Assembly: GCF_014645375.1 (NCBI RefSeq)
Contig: NZ_BMLT01000020.1
Coordinates: 1 to 53,379, forward strand
Direction: 5' to 3'
Origin: Marinobacterium nitratireducens
GTDB lineage: Bacteria; Pseudomonadota; Gammaproteobacteria; Pseudomonadales; Balneatricaceae
Length of the DNA stretch: 53,379 bases
Made by a program: the position numbers and the translations under genes. Under the pieces are notes generated by a model that saw only the letters and a program-made list of their open reading frames with translations, did not search any database and had not been told where the DNA came from. The number at the start of each line of letters is the position of its first letter. Positions within the stretch are counted from its first letter, which is position 1. Positions 18,574-27,130 of the stretch are shown here, in pieces.

Positions 18574-18631
18574 GGAATTGCCCTCTTTTGTTATTGTGGC
18601 CGGCGCTAAGCGCCGGCGAACCTGGCTTGCA

Positions 18632-19138
18632 TTATTCGAAGGCCAGACCGACACCGCCGCGCGGCTTGAAGTAACGGGGCTTGCCCAGTCCCTGACGTTC
18701 GGCAGCGGCAATCACCATCTGCTCGATCCAGGTCGCGTCCATGATGTTCACGTAGTTGCCGTCGGCGTCGAAGTTGACGTTGGCGCCCTCGACGACCATG
18801 AAGCCTTCGGTGCCACCGTACTCCTCAGGCGCATGGAAGGTATGAATCGAGCCGCCCGGCTCATACAGGTAACTGCCAGCGGTCTGGGGCTGATCGGGAT
18901 ACTCGACGTAGTGCCAGCGTCCCCCGGTGGTAAAAAAGTGCACCGAGCCGGTGTGGTAGTGCTTCGGCAGCGTCAGGCCTGCGCTGAACTTGGCGTAAAG
19001 CACCCAGACGCCGCGTTCGCCGTCCAGATACAGCGGATAGACATCGACGCCGGGCAGTGCATCCTTGATCAGGGTTTCCTCGTTGATGTTAAGCGTCAGC
19101 AGGCTGCCCTGGTGATTGATGATTTCCGGTAGTGCCAT
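18632..19138 (-). CDS. Cupin protein, 2,4'-dihydroxyacetophenone dioxygenase / Dke1-like
   Basis: The 168-residue single cupin has histidines in PKHYHTGSVHFFTTGG and a later IHTFHAPEEYGG, a plausible metal site. Layout and length resemble the 2,4'-dihydroxyacetophenone dioxygenase / acetylacetone-cleaving (Dke1) group, which cleaves C-C bonds next to carbonyls using Fe(II) and oxygen. That assignment is by recalled family resemblance. It is the first gene of the operon with the zinc alcohol dehydrogenase and SDR, divergent from the AraC regulator. It could equally be an isomerase or a non-catalytic cupin. Confidence 0.75.
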   Translation of the reverse strand: MALPEIINHQGSLLTLNINEETLIKDALPGVDVYPLYLDGERGVWVLYAKFSAGLTLPKHYHTGSVHFFTTGGRWHYVEYPDQPQTAGSYLYEPGGSIHTFHAPEEYGGTEGFMVVEGANVNFDADGNYVNIMDATWIEQMVIAAAERQGLGKPRYFKPRGGVGLAFE

Positions 19139-19214
19139 GGTATTGACCTCGCTCTGATATCGGCGTCACTGCTGTCTTCACGTACGCCGAATGGATTGTT
19201 TTTATTCATTGCAG

Positions 19215-19230
19215 CAGGTCGGCAGACCTG
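19215..19230. promoter_or_regulatory. Palindromic site between the cupin operon and araC-type gene
   Basis: CAGGTC-GGCA-GACCTG is a perfect 6-bp inverted repeat within the 213-bp divergent intergenic region. It lies 77 bp upstream of the cupin start. Nearby DNA (19190-19215 and 19255-19310) is AT-rich, consistent with two divergent promoters. AraC proteins usually bind direct repeats, so the binder is unknown. Confidence 0.4.
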
Positions 19231-19351
19231 AGCGCGAAGTTCAATTTACGCTTCAGCCCCGCACAAAACTTGATTTTTAACGAAGCAAAATTGACTATTT
19301 GTAAGCCCCACCTTTGAGCGAATAACAGAGACATGCTGACGCAGAGACAAA

Positions 19352-20362
19352 ATGTACAGAGTTCGCAGTGGCGGGATCGCCGGATTTGTTGAGCTGGTCA
19401 GGCAACTCGGCGCCAATCCGTTCGAGCTCATCGAACAGGCAGGCCTCGGGCACGCCCAACTCAGAAATCCCGATACCTATATCCCCTACCCGAGACTTGC
19501 GGAACTGCTTGAGCTGGCCGCCCATCGCTGCCAGTCGCCTCTGTTCGGGCTGCTGCTGGCGGAACGGCAAGCCTCGGACGTGCTCGGCGAACTCATGACC
19601 GCGGTGGCCGGTTCGGGGAGTGTCGGCGAAGCGATTGCCACGGCGGCGAAGTACCTCTACCTGCATGCATCCGATGTCCTCCTCGAGCAGGAAGTCAGAA
19701 GCGACGAGGTTCGCCTCGGGATCAGGTTCGGATTCAGCGGTCATCTGGGCACGGACCAGCTGACGCTGCTCAGCGCCGGACACCTGGCCACATTCATCGC
19801 CGACCTGCTACGGGAGGACCGTTTCGGCCTGACGCTGCACTTCAGGCAAGCGCCGCCGCCGCCATTGCAGACTGAGCAGCGGACAAGATTCCGACGCCTG
19901 AAGTTCAGTCAGGAATTCGACGGTATTACGCTCAGAAAGCAGCAGCTCGATTTTCCAATCGTCCGGGACGAAGCCTTGCTGAGAAAGCATTTCCAGCAGT
20001 ACCTGCACCAGTTGCAGAGCCGCTACCCCGACAGCCTCGAAGACCAGATCAGGGAAGTCATCCGTCAACTGTTGCCGACCGGCGAATGCAGGATCGAACA
20101 GGTGGCCGCAACGCTGGATCTCCACACCCGAACCCTGCAGTCCAGGCTGCGCGAACGTGGCAGCAGCTACCGGGAGATCCTCAAGGGCACCCGCCTGGAA
20201 CTGGCCCTGCACCACCTGAGTCGGGGTCCGGTCAGCATTACCGACCTGGCGCTGCGCCTTGGCTACGCGGATGTGGCGATATTCAGCCGCCACTTCAAAG
20301 GCTGGACCGGAGTATCGCCCCGGGAGTGGCGCAAAATGCACAAGGACAGTTCAGGTTTGTGA
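19352..20362 (+). CDS. AraC family transcriptional regulator
   Basis: The 336-residue protein has an N-terminal effector domain of the arabinose-binding/OruR-like type (about residues 15-200) and a C-terminal AraC double helix-turn-helix (about 240-330). The second recognition region reads ITDLALRLGYADVAIFSRHFKGWTG. It is divergent from the cupin - alcohol dehydrogenase - SDR operon with a shared 213-bp region, so it probably activates that operon in response to the pathway substrate. The outer-membrane channel gene downstream may be under the same control. The ligand is unknown. Confidence 0.93.
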   Translation: MYRVRSGGIAGFVELVRQLGANPFELIEQAGLGHAQLRNPDTYIPYPRLAELLELAAHRCQSPLFGLLLAERQASDVLGELMTAVAGSGSVGEAIATAAKYLYLHASDVLLEQEVRSDEVRLGIRFGFSGHLGTDQLTLLSAGHLATFIADLLREDRFGLTLHFRQAPPPPLQTEQRTRFRRLKFSQEFDGITLRKQQLDFPIVRDEALLRKHFQQYLHQLQSRYPDSLEDQIREVIRQLLPTGECRIEQVAATLDLHTRTLQSRLRERGSSYREILKGTRLELALHHLSRGPVSITDLALRLGYADVAIFSRHFKGWTGVSPREWRKMHKDSSGL

Positions 20363-20411
20363 CGCGATACGACCGACCATTCGACAGGGTGCGTGCAGCC
20401 GGCAGAAAAGC

Positions 20412-20518
20412 GGTTCATCGCGCTTAAGCGGGAAGGTATCAATTGCAGGATGGGTGGAGCCGCCGCCCGCACTTACTTGCCACTTGGCAGGAAGCTGCGG
20501 GCGGCGTAACCCATCACA
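20412..20518. repeat. Short copy of the GTAGGATGGGT repeat family with long hairpin
   Basis: It starts with GGTTCATCGCGCTTAAGCGG, matching the block before the 6389 copy, then has GCAGGATGGGTGGAGC. GCCGCCCGCA at 20462-20471 pairs perfectly with 20496-20505, and the repeat closes with GTAACCCATCAC. The spacer between the AraC gene and the channel gene (20363-20573) holds little else. Confidence 0.75.
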
Positions 20519-20573
20519 GTTCCCGCTGATTTCCCGCTAATCTGCGAAGAACCGGAAAAGACAGCAGGCGGGA

Positions 20574-21533
20574 CTACAGCGGAATCGTCAGGTTCAGCAG
20601 CAGAGCGTCGCCCTCGAGACGGTTTTTGGCATCGAACTCGTGAAAATAGCGCGCCTCCAGGTTGATCGGACGCCCGCCGACGGGCCCCGCCCAGGCGACA
20701 GCCGGGCCAAAGCCGCTGACCTCGCCCTCGAAATCGCCCAGCACCGCGGCGCCGCCCTTATCTGCGCTGATCTGGTCGTAATGGTAGCCCTGCAACCCCA
20801 ACGTCCAGCCCGATGCGAAGGATCTGGCAGCGGCAAGCTCGATATGGAACTCGTCACCCGACTCGTAGTTGGTATCTTCGTTCTCGCCGTTGAAAGTAAT
20901 GCCCATGGCGATATCCGCCTGCCAGCCGGAAGCCTGATCGAGCCAGGTCAGCGCACCGGTCACATCGGTCGCCCAGCGGTTGAAAGACACATTGGTCGGG
21001 CGCCCTTTTTCATAGTCGCCGACCGGAAGATTGACCAGCAGATTGAGCGAGCCGAACCAGGGACCGGCCCCCCAGCCGAGCCCGGTACCGACTACCGGAT
21101 CGCCAAACAGAAAGTCGTCTTCGCTGCGGGAGCCGGAGATGGTCGCGCCACCCGGCGTTCTCAGCGTGGCGCCGATATCCAGGTCCTTGTAGCCATATAC
21201 CAGCGTGCCGCTGAAATAGGCTCTGCCGCCAAGGATCGGCGCCATTTCCGGCACGGCGAGAAAACTGGTCAGACCGACATAGGCATCGGCATCGAGCCCG
21301 ACGTCGACTCCGCCGGAGCGGGGGATTCCTGCATCCGCCGAGCCGGAATAGACGTACAGGCTCTGCTGGAAATAGTTGCCCGGTGGCGGCACCACACCAC
21401 CTGCGGTGGTGCGCGAGCCGAGAATATACATGCCGGTTGCCCCCTCAACGGCCAGCGCCGGCGGAGCAGCCACCAGCGCCCCCAGCGCACCAAGTCCCAG
21501 CGGCAATACAGTCGTCGCAAAACGATTTAGCAT
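20574..21533 (-). CDS. Outer-membrane beta-barrel channel, SphA/MetA-pathway (phenol-degradation) type
   Basis: The 319-residue protein has a signal peptide (about residues 1-28, ending in an Ala-rich PPALAVEG). It then shows alternating aromatic/glycine beta-strand sequence and ends with hydrophobic LLLNLTIPL, as outer-membrane barrels do. The pattern (YVYSGSADAG, FGSLNLLVNLPVGDYEKG, NRWATDVTGALTWL) fits the SphA-like 'MetA-pathway of phenol degradation' family found near catabolic genes. The ATG at 21533 has GGGAG at good spacing, while the ATG at 21548 does not. It is probably the uptake channel for the block's substrate. No inner-membrane permease accompanies it. Confidence 0.75.
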   Translation of the reverse strand: MLNRFATTVLPLGLGALGALVAAPPALAVEGATGMYILGSRTTAGGVVPPPGNYFQQSLYVYSGSADAGIPRSGGVDVGLDADAYVGLTSFLAVPEMAPILGGRAYFSGTLVYGYKDLDIGATLRTPGGATISGSRSEDDFLFGDPVVGTGLGWGAGPWFGSLNLLVNLPVGDYEKGRPTNVSFNRWATDVTGALTWLDQASGWQADIAMGITFNGENEDTNYESGDEFHIELAAARSFASGWTLGLQGYHYDQISADKGGAAVLGDFEGEVSGFGPAVAWAGPVGGRPINLEARYFHEFDAKNRLEGDALLLNLTIPL

Positions 21534-21955
21534 GCGAATCACTCCCATCCCGAAGCACCAAGAGCCGGCCGTTCGGGCGCCAGCTCTGAGCGACTGAATT
21601 ATGTAAACGAATCAACAAACTCCCTATACCGCATCGAGTATAGGAGCGGATATCGCTTTTCACCAAGACAGCACGGACAACAGCAATGGCAGCGTCCCGT
21701 GCGCGACACCCTGCTCCTGCGCCTCCATGCGCCCGCAGGATAAGTATCTCCCCATACAAAAAAACGGGCCCCTCCGATACATTCGGAGGAGCCCGTCCGG
21801 ACCGGCTTCGCCGACGGTGCCCGAGCGATGGTTTCAGGCTCGGAGGCTGACCATCGCAGCCCGGAGCACGTCTGTTTCCAATCTGCCGTTCATGCCCCCA
21901 AGCTATCTGATGTCATTGGCGTAGCAACAGCGTTGATGCCAGCCGCCGGCTGGGA
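21534..21955. other. Intergenic region between channel gene and second dehydratase
   Basis: The 422 bases hold the putative promoter of the channel gene (AT-rich near 21595-21645) and a terminator at 21758-21795 for the upstream dehydratase operon. A short frame at 21727-21924 overlaps the terminator and is not credible. Nothing else recognised. Confidence 0.6.
21758..21795 (-). terminator. Intrinsic terminator after the second dehydratase operon
   Basis: On the minus strand CGGGCTCCTCCG pairs with CGGAGGGGCCCG (one mismatch) around a 7-nt loop and is followed by a run of seven T. It lies about 160 bp past the dehydratase stop codon. Confidence 0.85.
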
Positions 21956-23602
21956 TCAGTCAAGGATCGCACCTTCGCTGGCGGAACGGACATGCCGGCG
22001 ATAGCGGTCCATGAAACCGAAACCCACGTCCTTCACAACGGGCTGCCAGTACTCTCTGCGTGCGGCGATTTCTTCGTCGGTCACATCGGCATGGATGCGG
22101 CCGTCGAGCATATCGATCTCTATCATGTCGCCATCTTCGATCAGCCCGATGAGGCCACCATCGGCAGCTTCGGGGCATACATGGCCGACACAGGGGCCAC
22201 TGGTCGCGCCGGAAAAACGACCATCGGTAACCAGCGCCGTTTCTGCCAGTCCCGCCGACTTCAGCGCCAGAGTGAAGCCCAGCATTTCCGGCATGCCCGG
22301 GCCGCCCTTCGGGCCCTGATAACGCAGCACCACAATATCGCCGGCTTTTATCTTTCCTTGTTTCAAGCCGGCCAGCGCCTCGTCCTCCGAATCGAAACAG
22401 ACCGCAGGCCCCTTGCACTGAAGCATGTTCTCTTTTACCCCAGCGCGCTTTACCACAGATCCATCCGCGGCAAGATTACCGCGCAACACCGCGATACCGC
22501 CGGTCGGTCGATGAGGATTGTCTCGTGCGGGAATGACTCTGGGATTGAGTACAGTGGCACCGTCGATAACGTCCTGCAGCGTCCTTCCGTCAACGGTTGG
22601 GGTCGATGTATCGATATCGTGCTGCATCACTTTCAGTACGGCCGGCATGCCACCCGCCATCCACAGGTCCTGTACCCCCCAGGGACCGTTGGGGCTGATA
22701 GCCAACAGGGTGGGCATCTCCTCGGTGGCACGCTCAAAGTGCTCCAGAGTCAGCCTGGCGCCGGCCGACGCGGCAATGGCCGGGAGGTGCAAAATGCCGT
22801 TGGTGGAGCCGCCGATCGCCATCAGCATCCTGGCAGCGTTCTCCAGGGATTGCTGAGTGAGGAACTGGCGTGCATTCAGCCCTTCATGAAACATTTGCAC
22901 CACGCGCTGACCGGTGGCGCGTGCCGCTTTCAACTTGTCCGAGTGCCAGCCGGGGATGTTGCCACTGCCGGGCAGGCATATGCCCAGCACTTCGGCCAGA
23001 CACTGAAATGTATTGGCGGTGCCCATAATTTCACAGGCCCCACAGGTACTGCAGTGCATGGTTTCATAGGTCGCCGCTGGATCGTCTTTATAGTCGAAGT
23101 GATCTATGGAAGATGTGAACGCTGGGGCGTTGCGTATATTCATCTGTCCGGTGCCGGCGGAAAGATAAATGCTCGGCAGATCCAGGCGCCCCATGGCCAT
23201 CATCATCCCCGGGTTGATCTTGTCGCAACCGGCGATAAAGACCACCGCATCAAACGGCTGCGAACGCACGTGGGTCTCCACTATGTCGGCGATGAGATCG
23301 CGCTGCGCCAGCACATAGCGCATGCCGTCATGGGCCATGGCGATACCGTCGCAGGGCGCAGGCACGTTAAACTCCGCGTACTCCCCCCCCTCTGCCAGAA
23401 TCCCCTCTTTTACCTTGCTGCCCAGCTTGTCCAGGTGGCTATGACCCGCCGTCATTTCGGTGAAAGAGTTGGCGATCGCAATCAACGGCTTTTTCTTTAA
23501 CTCGTTGGTATCGTAGCCTGCCCCCTTCATCAGTCCGTTGCGAAACTGATTCATCAGGTTATTGGCGCTGGAATGAATAATATCGCTGTTCTTCTTGGAC
23601 AT
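21956..23602 (-). CDS. Second IlvD/Edd family dehydratase
   Basis: A 548-residue homologue of dihydroxy-acid and sugar-acid dehydratases. It has GCDKINPGMMM (Cys126), MHCSTCGACEIMGTANTF (Cys184, Cys187, Cys190) and [11 protein letters not shown]. Where the first dehydratase of this window has a cysteine in SPCN, this one reads NSFTEMTAGH, like the NSFT..GH segment of E. coli IlvD. This points to the [4Fe-4S]-type branch. It is 17 bp after an SDR gene on the same strand. An SDR plus IlvD/Edd pair is typical of non-phosphorylative sugar oxidation (aldose dehydrogenase plus aldonate dehydratase), though the substrate is inference. The DNA reads less GC-rich than its neighbours. Confidence 0.88.
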   Translation of the reverse strand: MSKKNSDIIHSSANNLMNQFRNGLMKGAGYDTNELKKKPLIAIANSFTEMTAGHSHLDKLGSKVKEGILAEGGEYAEFNVPAPCDGIAMAHDGMRYVLAQRDLIADIVETHVRSQPFDAVVFIAGCDKINPGMMMAMGRLDLPSIYLSAGTGQMNIRNAPAFTSSIDHFDYKDDPAATYETMHCSTCGACEIMGTANTFQCLAEVLGICLPGSGNIPGWHSDKLKAARATGQRVVQMFHEGLNARQFLTQQSLENAARMLMAIGGSTNGILHLPAIAASAGARLTLEHFERATEEMPTLLAISPNGPWGVQDLWMAGGMPAVLKVMQHDIDTSTPTVDGRTLQDVIDGATVLNPRVIPARDNPHRPTGGIAVLRGNLAADGSVVKRAGVKENMLQCKGPAVCFDSEDEALAGLKQGKIKAGDIVVLRYQGPKGGPGMPEMLGFTLALKSAGLAETALVTDGRFSGATSGPCVGHVCPEAADGGLIGLIEDGDMIEIDMLDGRIHADVTDEEIAARREYWQPVVKDVGFGFMDRYRRHVRSASEGAILD

Positions 23603-23619
23603 AATGCAACCTTCTATTT

Positions 23620-24384
23620 TTAGTTACGAACGGACCGAGCCAGGGTATACCAGCGGTTATTCGAGGGACTGATAACAAGGTCATTGATACAGGCCCGAAC
23701 CGGTAATTGAGCGATAAATGCGATGGTTTCACCCACATCCTGCGGCTGCAGGGCAATATCGAATGCGCCTTCTGCCGCAGCGCCCCCTGCCCTTTGTTTG
23801 GCGAACGGTGTTGCGACCTCTCCCGGGCTGATCGCTGTGGCCCGAATACCCTGATGGCCTTCTTCCATATTGAGGGTATCGGTCAGGGTGCGCAGCGCAG
23901 CTTTCGATGTGCTATAGGCGGCACCGGACAGATAAGTGTTATGAACGGCTGCCCAAGAGGCAATGTTGATGACCAGACCATCACCGTTTTCACGCATGGC
24001 CGGCAACACGGCGCTAGTGCAGTGATAGATACCATTGATGTTCACATTGATGACATGCTCAAAGTCTCCATCTTCCATGGTTTCCCAGTGGCGTGTGGGA
24101 ATATTGGTCGCCGCGTTGTTAACAAGAATATCAACCTTGCCGTAACACTCGATTATGTTTCCAGCCGCCCGATAACATTGGTGCTTATCGGCGAGATCCA
24201 TTAATTCGAAGCCGGCAGATCCTCCCGCAGCTCTGATGAGATCCACGGTTTGCTGCAGAGGCTCCTGGCGGCGGCCACTGACGATGACCGTGGCCCCGGC
24301 CTTGGCCAGCTCAATCGCGGTCGCTTGTCCGATGCCTGAACCACCACCGGTCACCCAGGCCACGCAGCCCTTGATACTTCTCAT
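23620..24384 (-). CDS. Short-chain dehydrogenase paired with second dehydratase
   Basis: The 254-residue SDR has VTGGGSGIG at 11-19, NNA at 89-91 and catalytic Ser143, Tyr157 and Lys161 (AAYSTSKAAL). The ATG at 24384 is preceded by AGGAG at 7 nt; a GTG five codons upstream extends the frame but has no site. The C-terminus (DLVISPSNNRWYT) lacks the common SDR VDGG ending. It is the first gene of a two-gene operon with the IlvD/Edd dehydratase and divergent from a Crp/Fnr regulator. It probably oxidises a sugar or hydroxy compound to supply the dehydratase, but this is inferred from context. Confidence 0.87.
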   Translation of the reverse strand: MRSIKGCVAWVTGGGSGIGQATAIELAKAGATVIVSGRRQEPLQQTVDLIRAAGGSAGFELMDLADKHQCYRAAGNIIECYGKVDILVNNAATNIPTRHWETMEDGDFEHVINVNINGIYHCTSAVLPAMRENGDGLVINIASWAAVHNTYLSGAAYSTSKAALRTLTDTLNMEEGHQGIRATAISPGEVATPFAKQRAGGAAAEGAFDIALQPQDVGETIAFIAQLPVRACINDLVISPSNNRWYTLARSVRN

Positions 24385-24414
24385 TCGGATACTCCTCACC
24401 CTTTTCCGGCCACC

Positions 24415-24504
24415 GGTCTGATTGTGCTATGTGATGGCGCCGGCCGGGGTGTTACTCTGGCAGCATTCCCACATGGATTTCGTAACAATTCTCACAATCA
24501 GACC
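24415..24504. promoter_or_regulatory. Paired perfect 12-bp inverted sites between SDR and Crp/Fnr genes
   Basis: GGTCTGATTGTG at 24415-24426 is exactly the reverse complement of CACAATCAGACC at 24493-24504, with 66 bp between. Both lie in the 237-bp divergent spacer, and each half carries a TGATTGTG core that resembles half of a Crp/Fnr-type box. Likely operators for the adjacent regulator, possibly bound cooperatively or by looping. Confidence 0.55.
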
Positions 24505-24621
24505 CTGTTTCCGCGAAAGGAGACCGCAACCTCAGCGCCCGCCACCGAAACTCCAGGGTTGCGTAGCGTCTTCGTCTCTGGAAAATGCTGATTTATAAAG
24601 CGGTTACGAGCGTCCCCGAAT

Positions 24622-25338
24622 ATGAAAAAAATCCGCGCCTTGCACAGCTGGATAGAGCATCTCCCACCTGACATCCGTGAAGCGGTGCTAGCGCGCATGC
24701 GCAGGCGTCACTATTGTGACGGCGAAGCCGTGTACAGGCTGGGTGAAGAAGGCCACGAACTCTATATGGTGGAATCCGGAAAAGTACGCTCCAGCAACTA
24801 CACGCTGAAGGGCAAGGAAATTCAATATACCGTCCTGCAGGCGGGGGACTGCTTTGGCGAATTGAGCCTGATAGATGGGCTTTGCCGCGTCCACAGTACC
24901 TATGCGCAAGGCCCCGCCGATCTCCTGGTTCTCCATAAACGTGATTTCGATGACCTTTACGCCAGGTATTCCGAAATACCCATACAGATCAACAAGCTGC
25001 TTTCCTGCCGCCTGCGGATTGCGCACACCTCTGTAGATGAAGCAACGGTTCTGTCGATGCAGGATCGTCTCGCGCGCCTTCTGGGGCGCCTGGGATACAG
25101 CGTCGGCGTAGAGGACAAGCATGGAGCCATCGTGCTCGAGGGCTTTACTCACGCACATCTTGCGCGAATGCTGGGATCGAACCGTGAGGGTATCAGTCGC
25201 GAGCTGAAGAAGCTGGAAGAAGCGGGACTGCTTCGGCGCAGTTACGGCAAGATCCTGATTCCCGATATCCGGTCACTGATAGGCAGTTGTGACGGCCTTG
25301 TCGGAGGAGAGCCAATAGTGCCCGACTATCATCATTAG
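24622..25338 (+). CDS. Crp/Fnr family transcriptional regulator
   Basis: The 238-residue protein has an N-terminal cyclic-nucleotide-binding-type beta-roll (about residues 20-120, with GEEGHELYMVESGKV and GDCFGELSLIDG), a long dimer helix, and a C-terminal winged helix. The recognition region is THAHLARMLGSNREGISRELKKLEEAGLL. The N-terminal cysteine cluster of FNR is not present, so iron-sulphur oxygen sensing is unlikely. It is divergent from the SDR-dehydratase operon and probably controls it through the paired sites in the shared spacer. The effector is unknown. Confidence 0.9.
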   Translation: MKKIRALHSWIEHLPPDIREAVLARMRRRHYCDGEAVYRLGEEGHELYMVESGKVRSSNYTLKGKEIQYTVLQAGDCFGELSLIDGLCRVHSTYAQGPADLLVLHKRDFDDLYARYSEIPIQINKLLSCRLRIAHTSVDEATVLSMQDRLARLLGRLGYSVGVEDKHGAIVLEGFTHAHLARMLGSNREGISRELKKLEEAGLLRRSYGKILIPDIRSLIGSCDGLVGGEPIVPDYHH

Positions 25339-25373
25339 GCTGCGAAGCATTGGCAATCAGCGCCAGACTAAAA

Positions 25374-25402
25374 CGAAAAAACCCAGCGATTACGCTGGGT
25401 TT
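25374..25402 (-). terminator. Intrinsic terminator of the guaBA operon
   Basis: ACCCAGCG-ATTA-CGCTGGGT forms an 8-bp perfect stem; on the minus strand it is followed by a run of six T. It lies 47 bp past the guaA stop and can also stop the convergent regulator transcript. Confidence 0.9.
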
Positions 25403-25448
25403 GGAAGACTCTGGCACTGATGACTACCCGTTATTTCGGGTTGTTACA

Positions 25449-27029
25449 TCACTCCCACTCGATGGTCGCCGGCGGCTTGCTCGATACGTCGTAGGTGACG
25501 CGGGAGACCTGCGATATCTCGTTGATGATACGGCTGGATACGGTTTCCAGCAGCTCGTACGGCAGGTGCGCCCAGCGCGCGGTCATGAAGTCGATGGTTT
25601 CGACGGCACGCAGCGCGATGACGTACTCGTAGCGACGGCCGTCGCCGACGACACCCACGGATTTCACCGGCAGGAAGACCGCGAACGCCTGGCTGGTCTT
25701 GTGGTACCAGTCGAAGCGATGCAGCTCTTCGATGAAGATGGCGTCCGCTTCGCGCAGGATGTCGGCGTACTCCTTCTTCACCTCGCCGAGGATACGCACG
25801 CCCAGACCCGGACCCGGGAACGGGTGACGGTAGACCATGTCGTACGGCAGGCCCAGCTCCAGGCCGATCTTGCGCACTTCGTCCTTGAACAGCTCGCGCA
25901 GCGGCTCGACCAGCTCGAACTGCATGTCTTCCGGCAGACCACCGACGTTGTGGTGCGACTTGATCACGTGTGCCTTGCCGGTCTTGGCGGCGGCGGACTC
26001 GATCACGTCCGGGTAGATGGTACCCTGGGCGAGGAAGCGGACGTCCGTCATCTTCGCCGCCTCTTCGTCGAACACTTCGATGAAGGTGTTGCCGATCAGC
26101 TTGCGCTTCTGCTCCGGATCGTTGATGCCCTCGAGGCGACCGAGGAACTTGTCCTCGGCATCGGCGCGAATCACCCGCACGCCCATGTTCTTGGCGAACA
26201 TGTCCATGACGTGATCGCCCTCGTCCTTGCGCAGCAGGCCGTTGTCGACGAAGACGCAGGTCAGCTGGTCGCCGATCGCCTGGTGCAGCAGTGCCGCCAC
26301 GACCGAGGAATCGACACCGCCTGAGAGGCCCAGCAGCACTTTGCTGTCACCGACCTGCTGGCGCACCTTCTCGATCAGGTCGCTGATGATGTTGGCAGCC
26401 GTCCAGAGGCCGTCGGTACCGCTGATTTCCTTGACGAAGCGCTCGAGGATACGGCCGCCCTGCTTGGTGTGGGTCACCTCGGGGTGGAACTGCACCGCGT
26501 ACAGCTTGCGCTTGGGGTCGCACATCGCCGCAACCGGCGCCGAGTCAGTCGAGGCAATGACCGAGAAGCCCTCCGGCATCACGGTGACCTTGTCGCCATG
26601 GCTCATCCAGACGTCCAGCAGCAGCGCGCCGTTGTTGGCCAGATGGTCCTCGATACCCTCCAGCAGACGGCTCGGGCTGTCCGCCAGGCGCACCTTGGCG
26701 TAACCGAACTCGCGCTTGTCGGAGCTCTCGACCTTGCCGCCGAGCTGCTCGGCCATGGTCTGCATGCCGTAGCAGATACCCAGCACAGGAATGCCCATCT
26801 CGAACACCGCCTTGGGCGCGCGCGGCGAGTCGAACTCGGTCACCGATTCCGGGCCGCCTGCGAGGATAATGCCCTTGGGGGCGAACTCGCGGATTGCCGC
26901 CTCGTCCATATCCCAGGGATGGATCTCGCTGTAGACGCCAAGCTCGCGAACGCGACGCGCAATAAGCTGCGTGTACTGTGAGCCGAAGTCCAGGATCAGG
27001 ATCCGTTGTGCGTGAATATCTTGTGTCAT
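25449..27029 (-). CDS. guaA: GMP synthase (glutamine-hydrolysing)
   Basis: GuaA aminates XMP to GMP using glutamine and ATP. The 526-residue protein matches the usual ~525. It has an N-terminal class I amidotransferase (nucleophile Cys86 in GICYGMQ, HPEVTHT), the ATP-pyrophosphatase P-loop LSGGVDSSV, and the C-terminal dimerisation domain ending KPPATIEWE. It follows guaB by 101 bp on the same strand, the standard guaBA operon. Confidence 0.98.
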   Translation of the reverse strand: MTQDIHAQRILILDFGSQYTQLIARRVRELGVYSEIHPWDMDEAAIREFAPKGIILAGGPESVTEFDSPRAPKAVFEMGIPVLGICYGMQTMAEQLGGKVESSDKREFGYAKVRLADSPSRLLEGIEDHLANNGALLLDVWMSHGDKVTVMPEGFSVIASTDSAPVAAMCDPKRKLYAVQFHPEVTHTKQGGRILERFVKEISGTDGLWTAANIISDLIEKVRQQVGDSKVLLGLSGGVDSSVVAALLHQAIGDQLTCVFVDNGLLRKDEGDHVMDMFAKNMGVRVIRADAEDKFLGRLEGINDPEQKRKLIGNTFIEVFDEEAAKMTDVRFLAQGTIYPDVIESAAAKTGKAHVIKSHHNVGGLPEDMQFELVEPLRELFKDEVRKIGLELGLPYDMVYRHPFPGPGLGVRILGEVKKEYADILREADAIFIEELHRFDWYHKTSQAFAVFLPVKSVGVVGDGRRYEYVIALRAVETIDFMTARWAHLPYELLETVSSRIINEISQVSRVTYDVSSKPPATIEWE

Positions 27030-27130
27030 TCGTCAGTGTCTCCACCGGATGCCGGCTGCTTCTGATTGCGACCAGCAAAAAAAAAACGGAGCGGTCAGCA
27101 ACCACCCCATTTATCGGAGAATGTTCGGAC

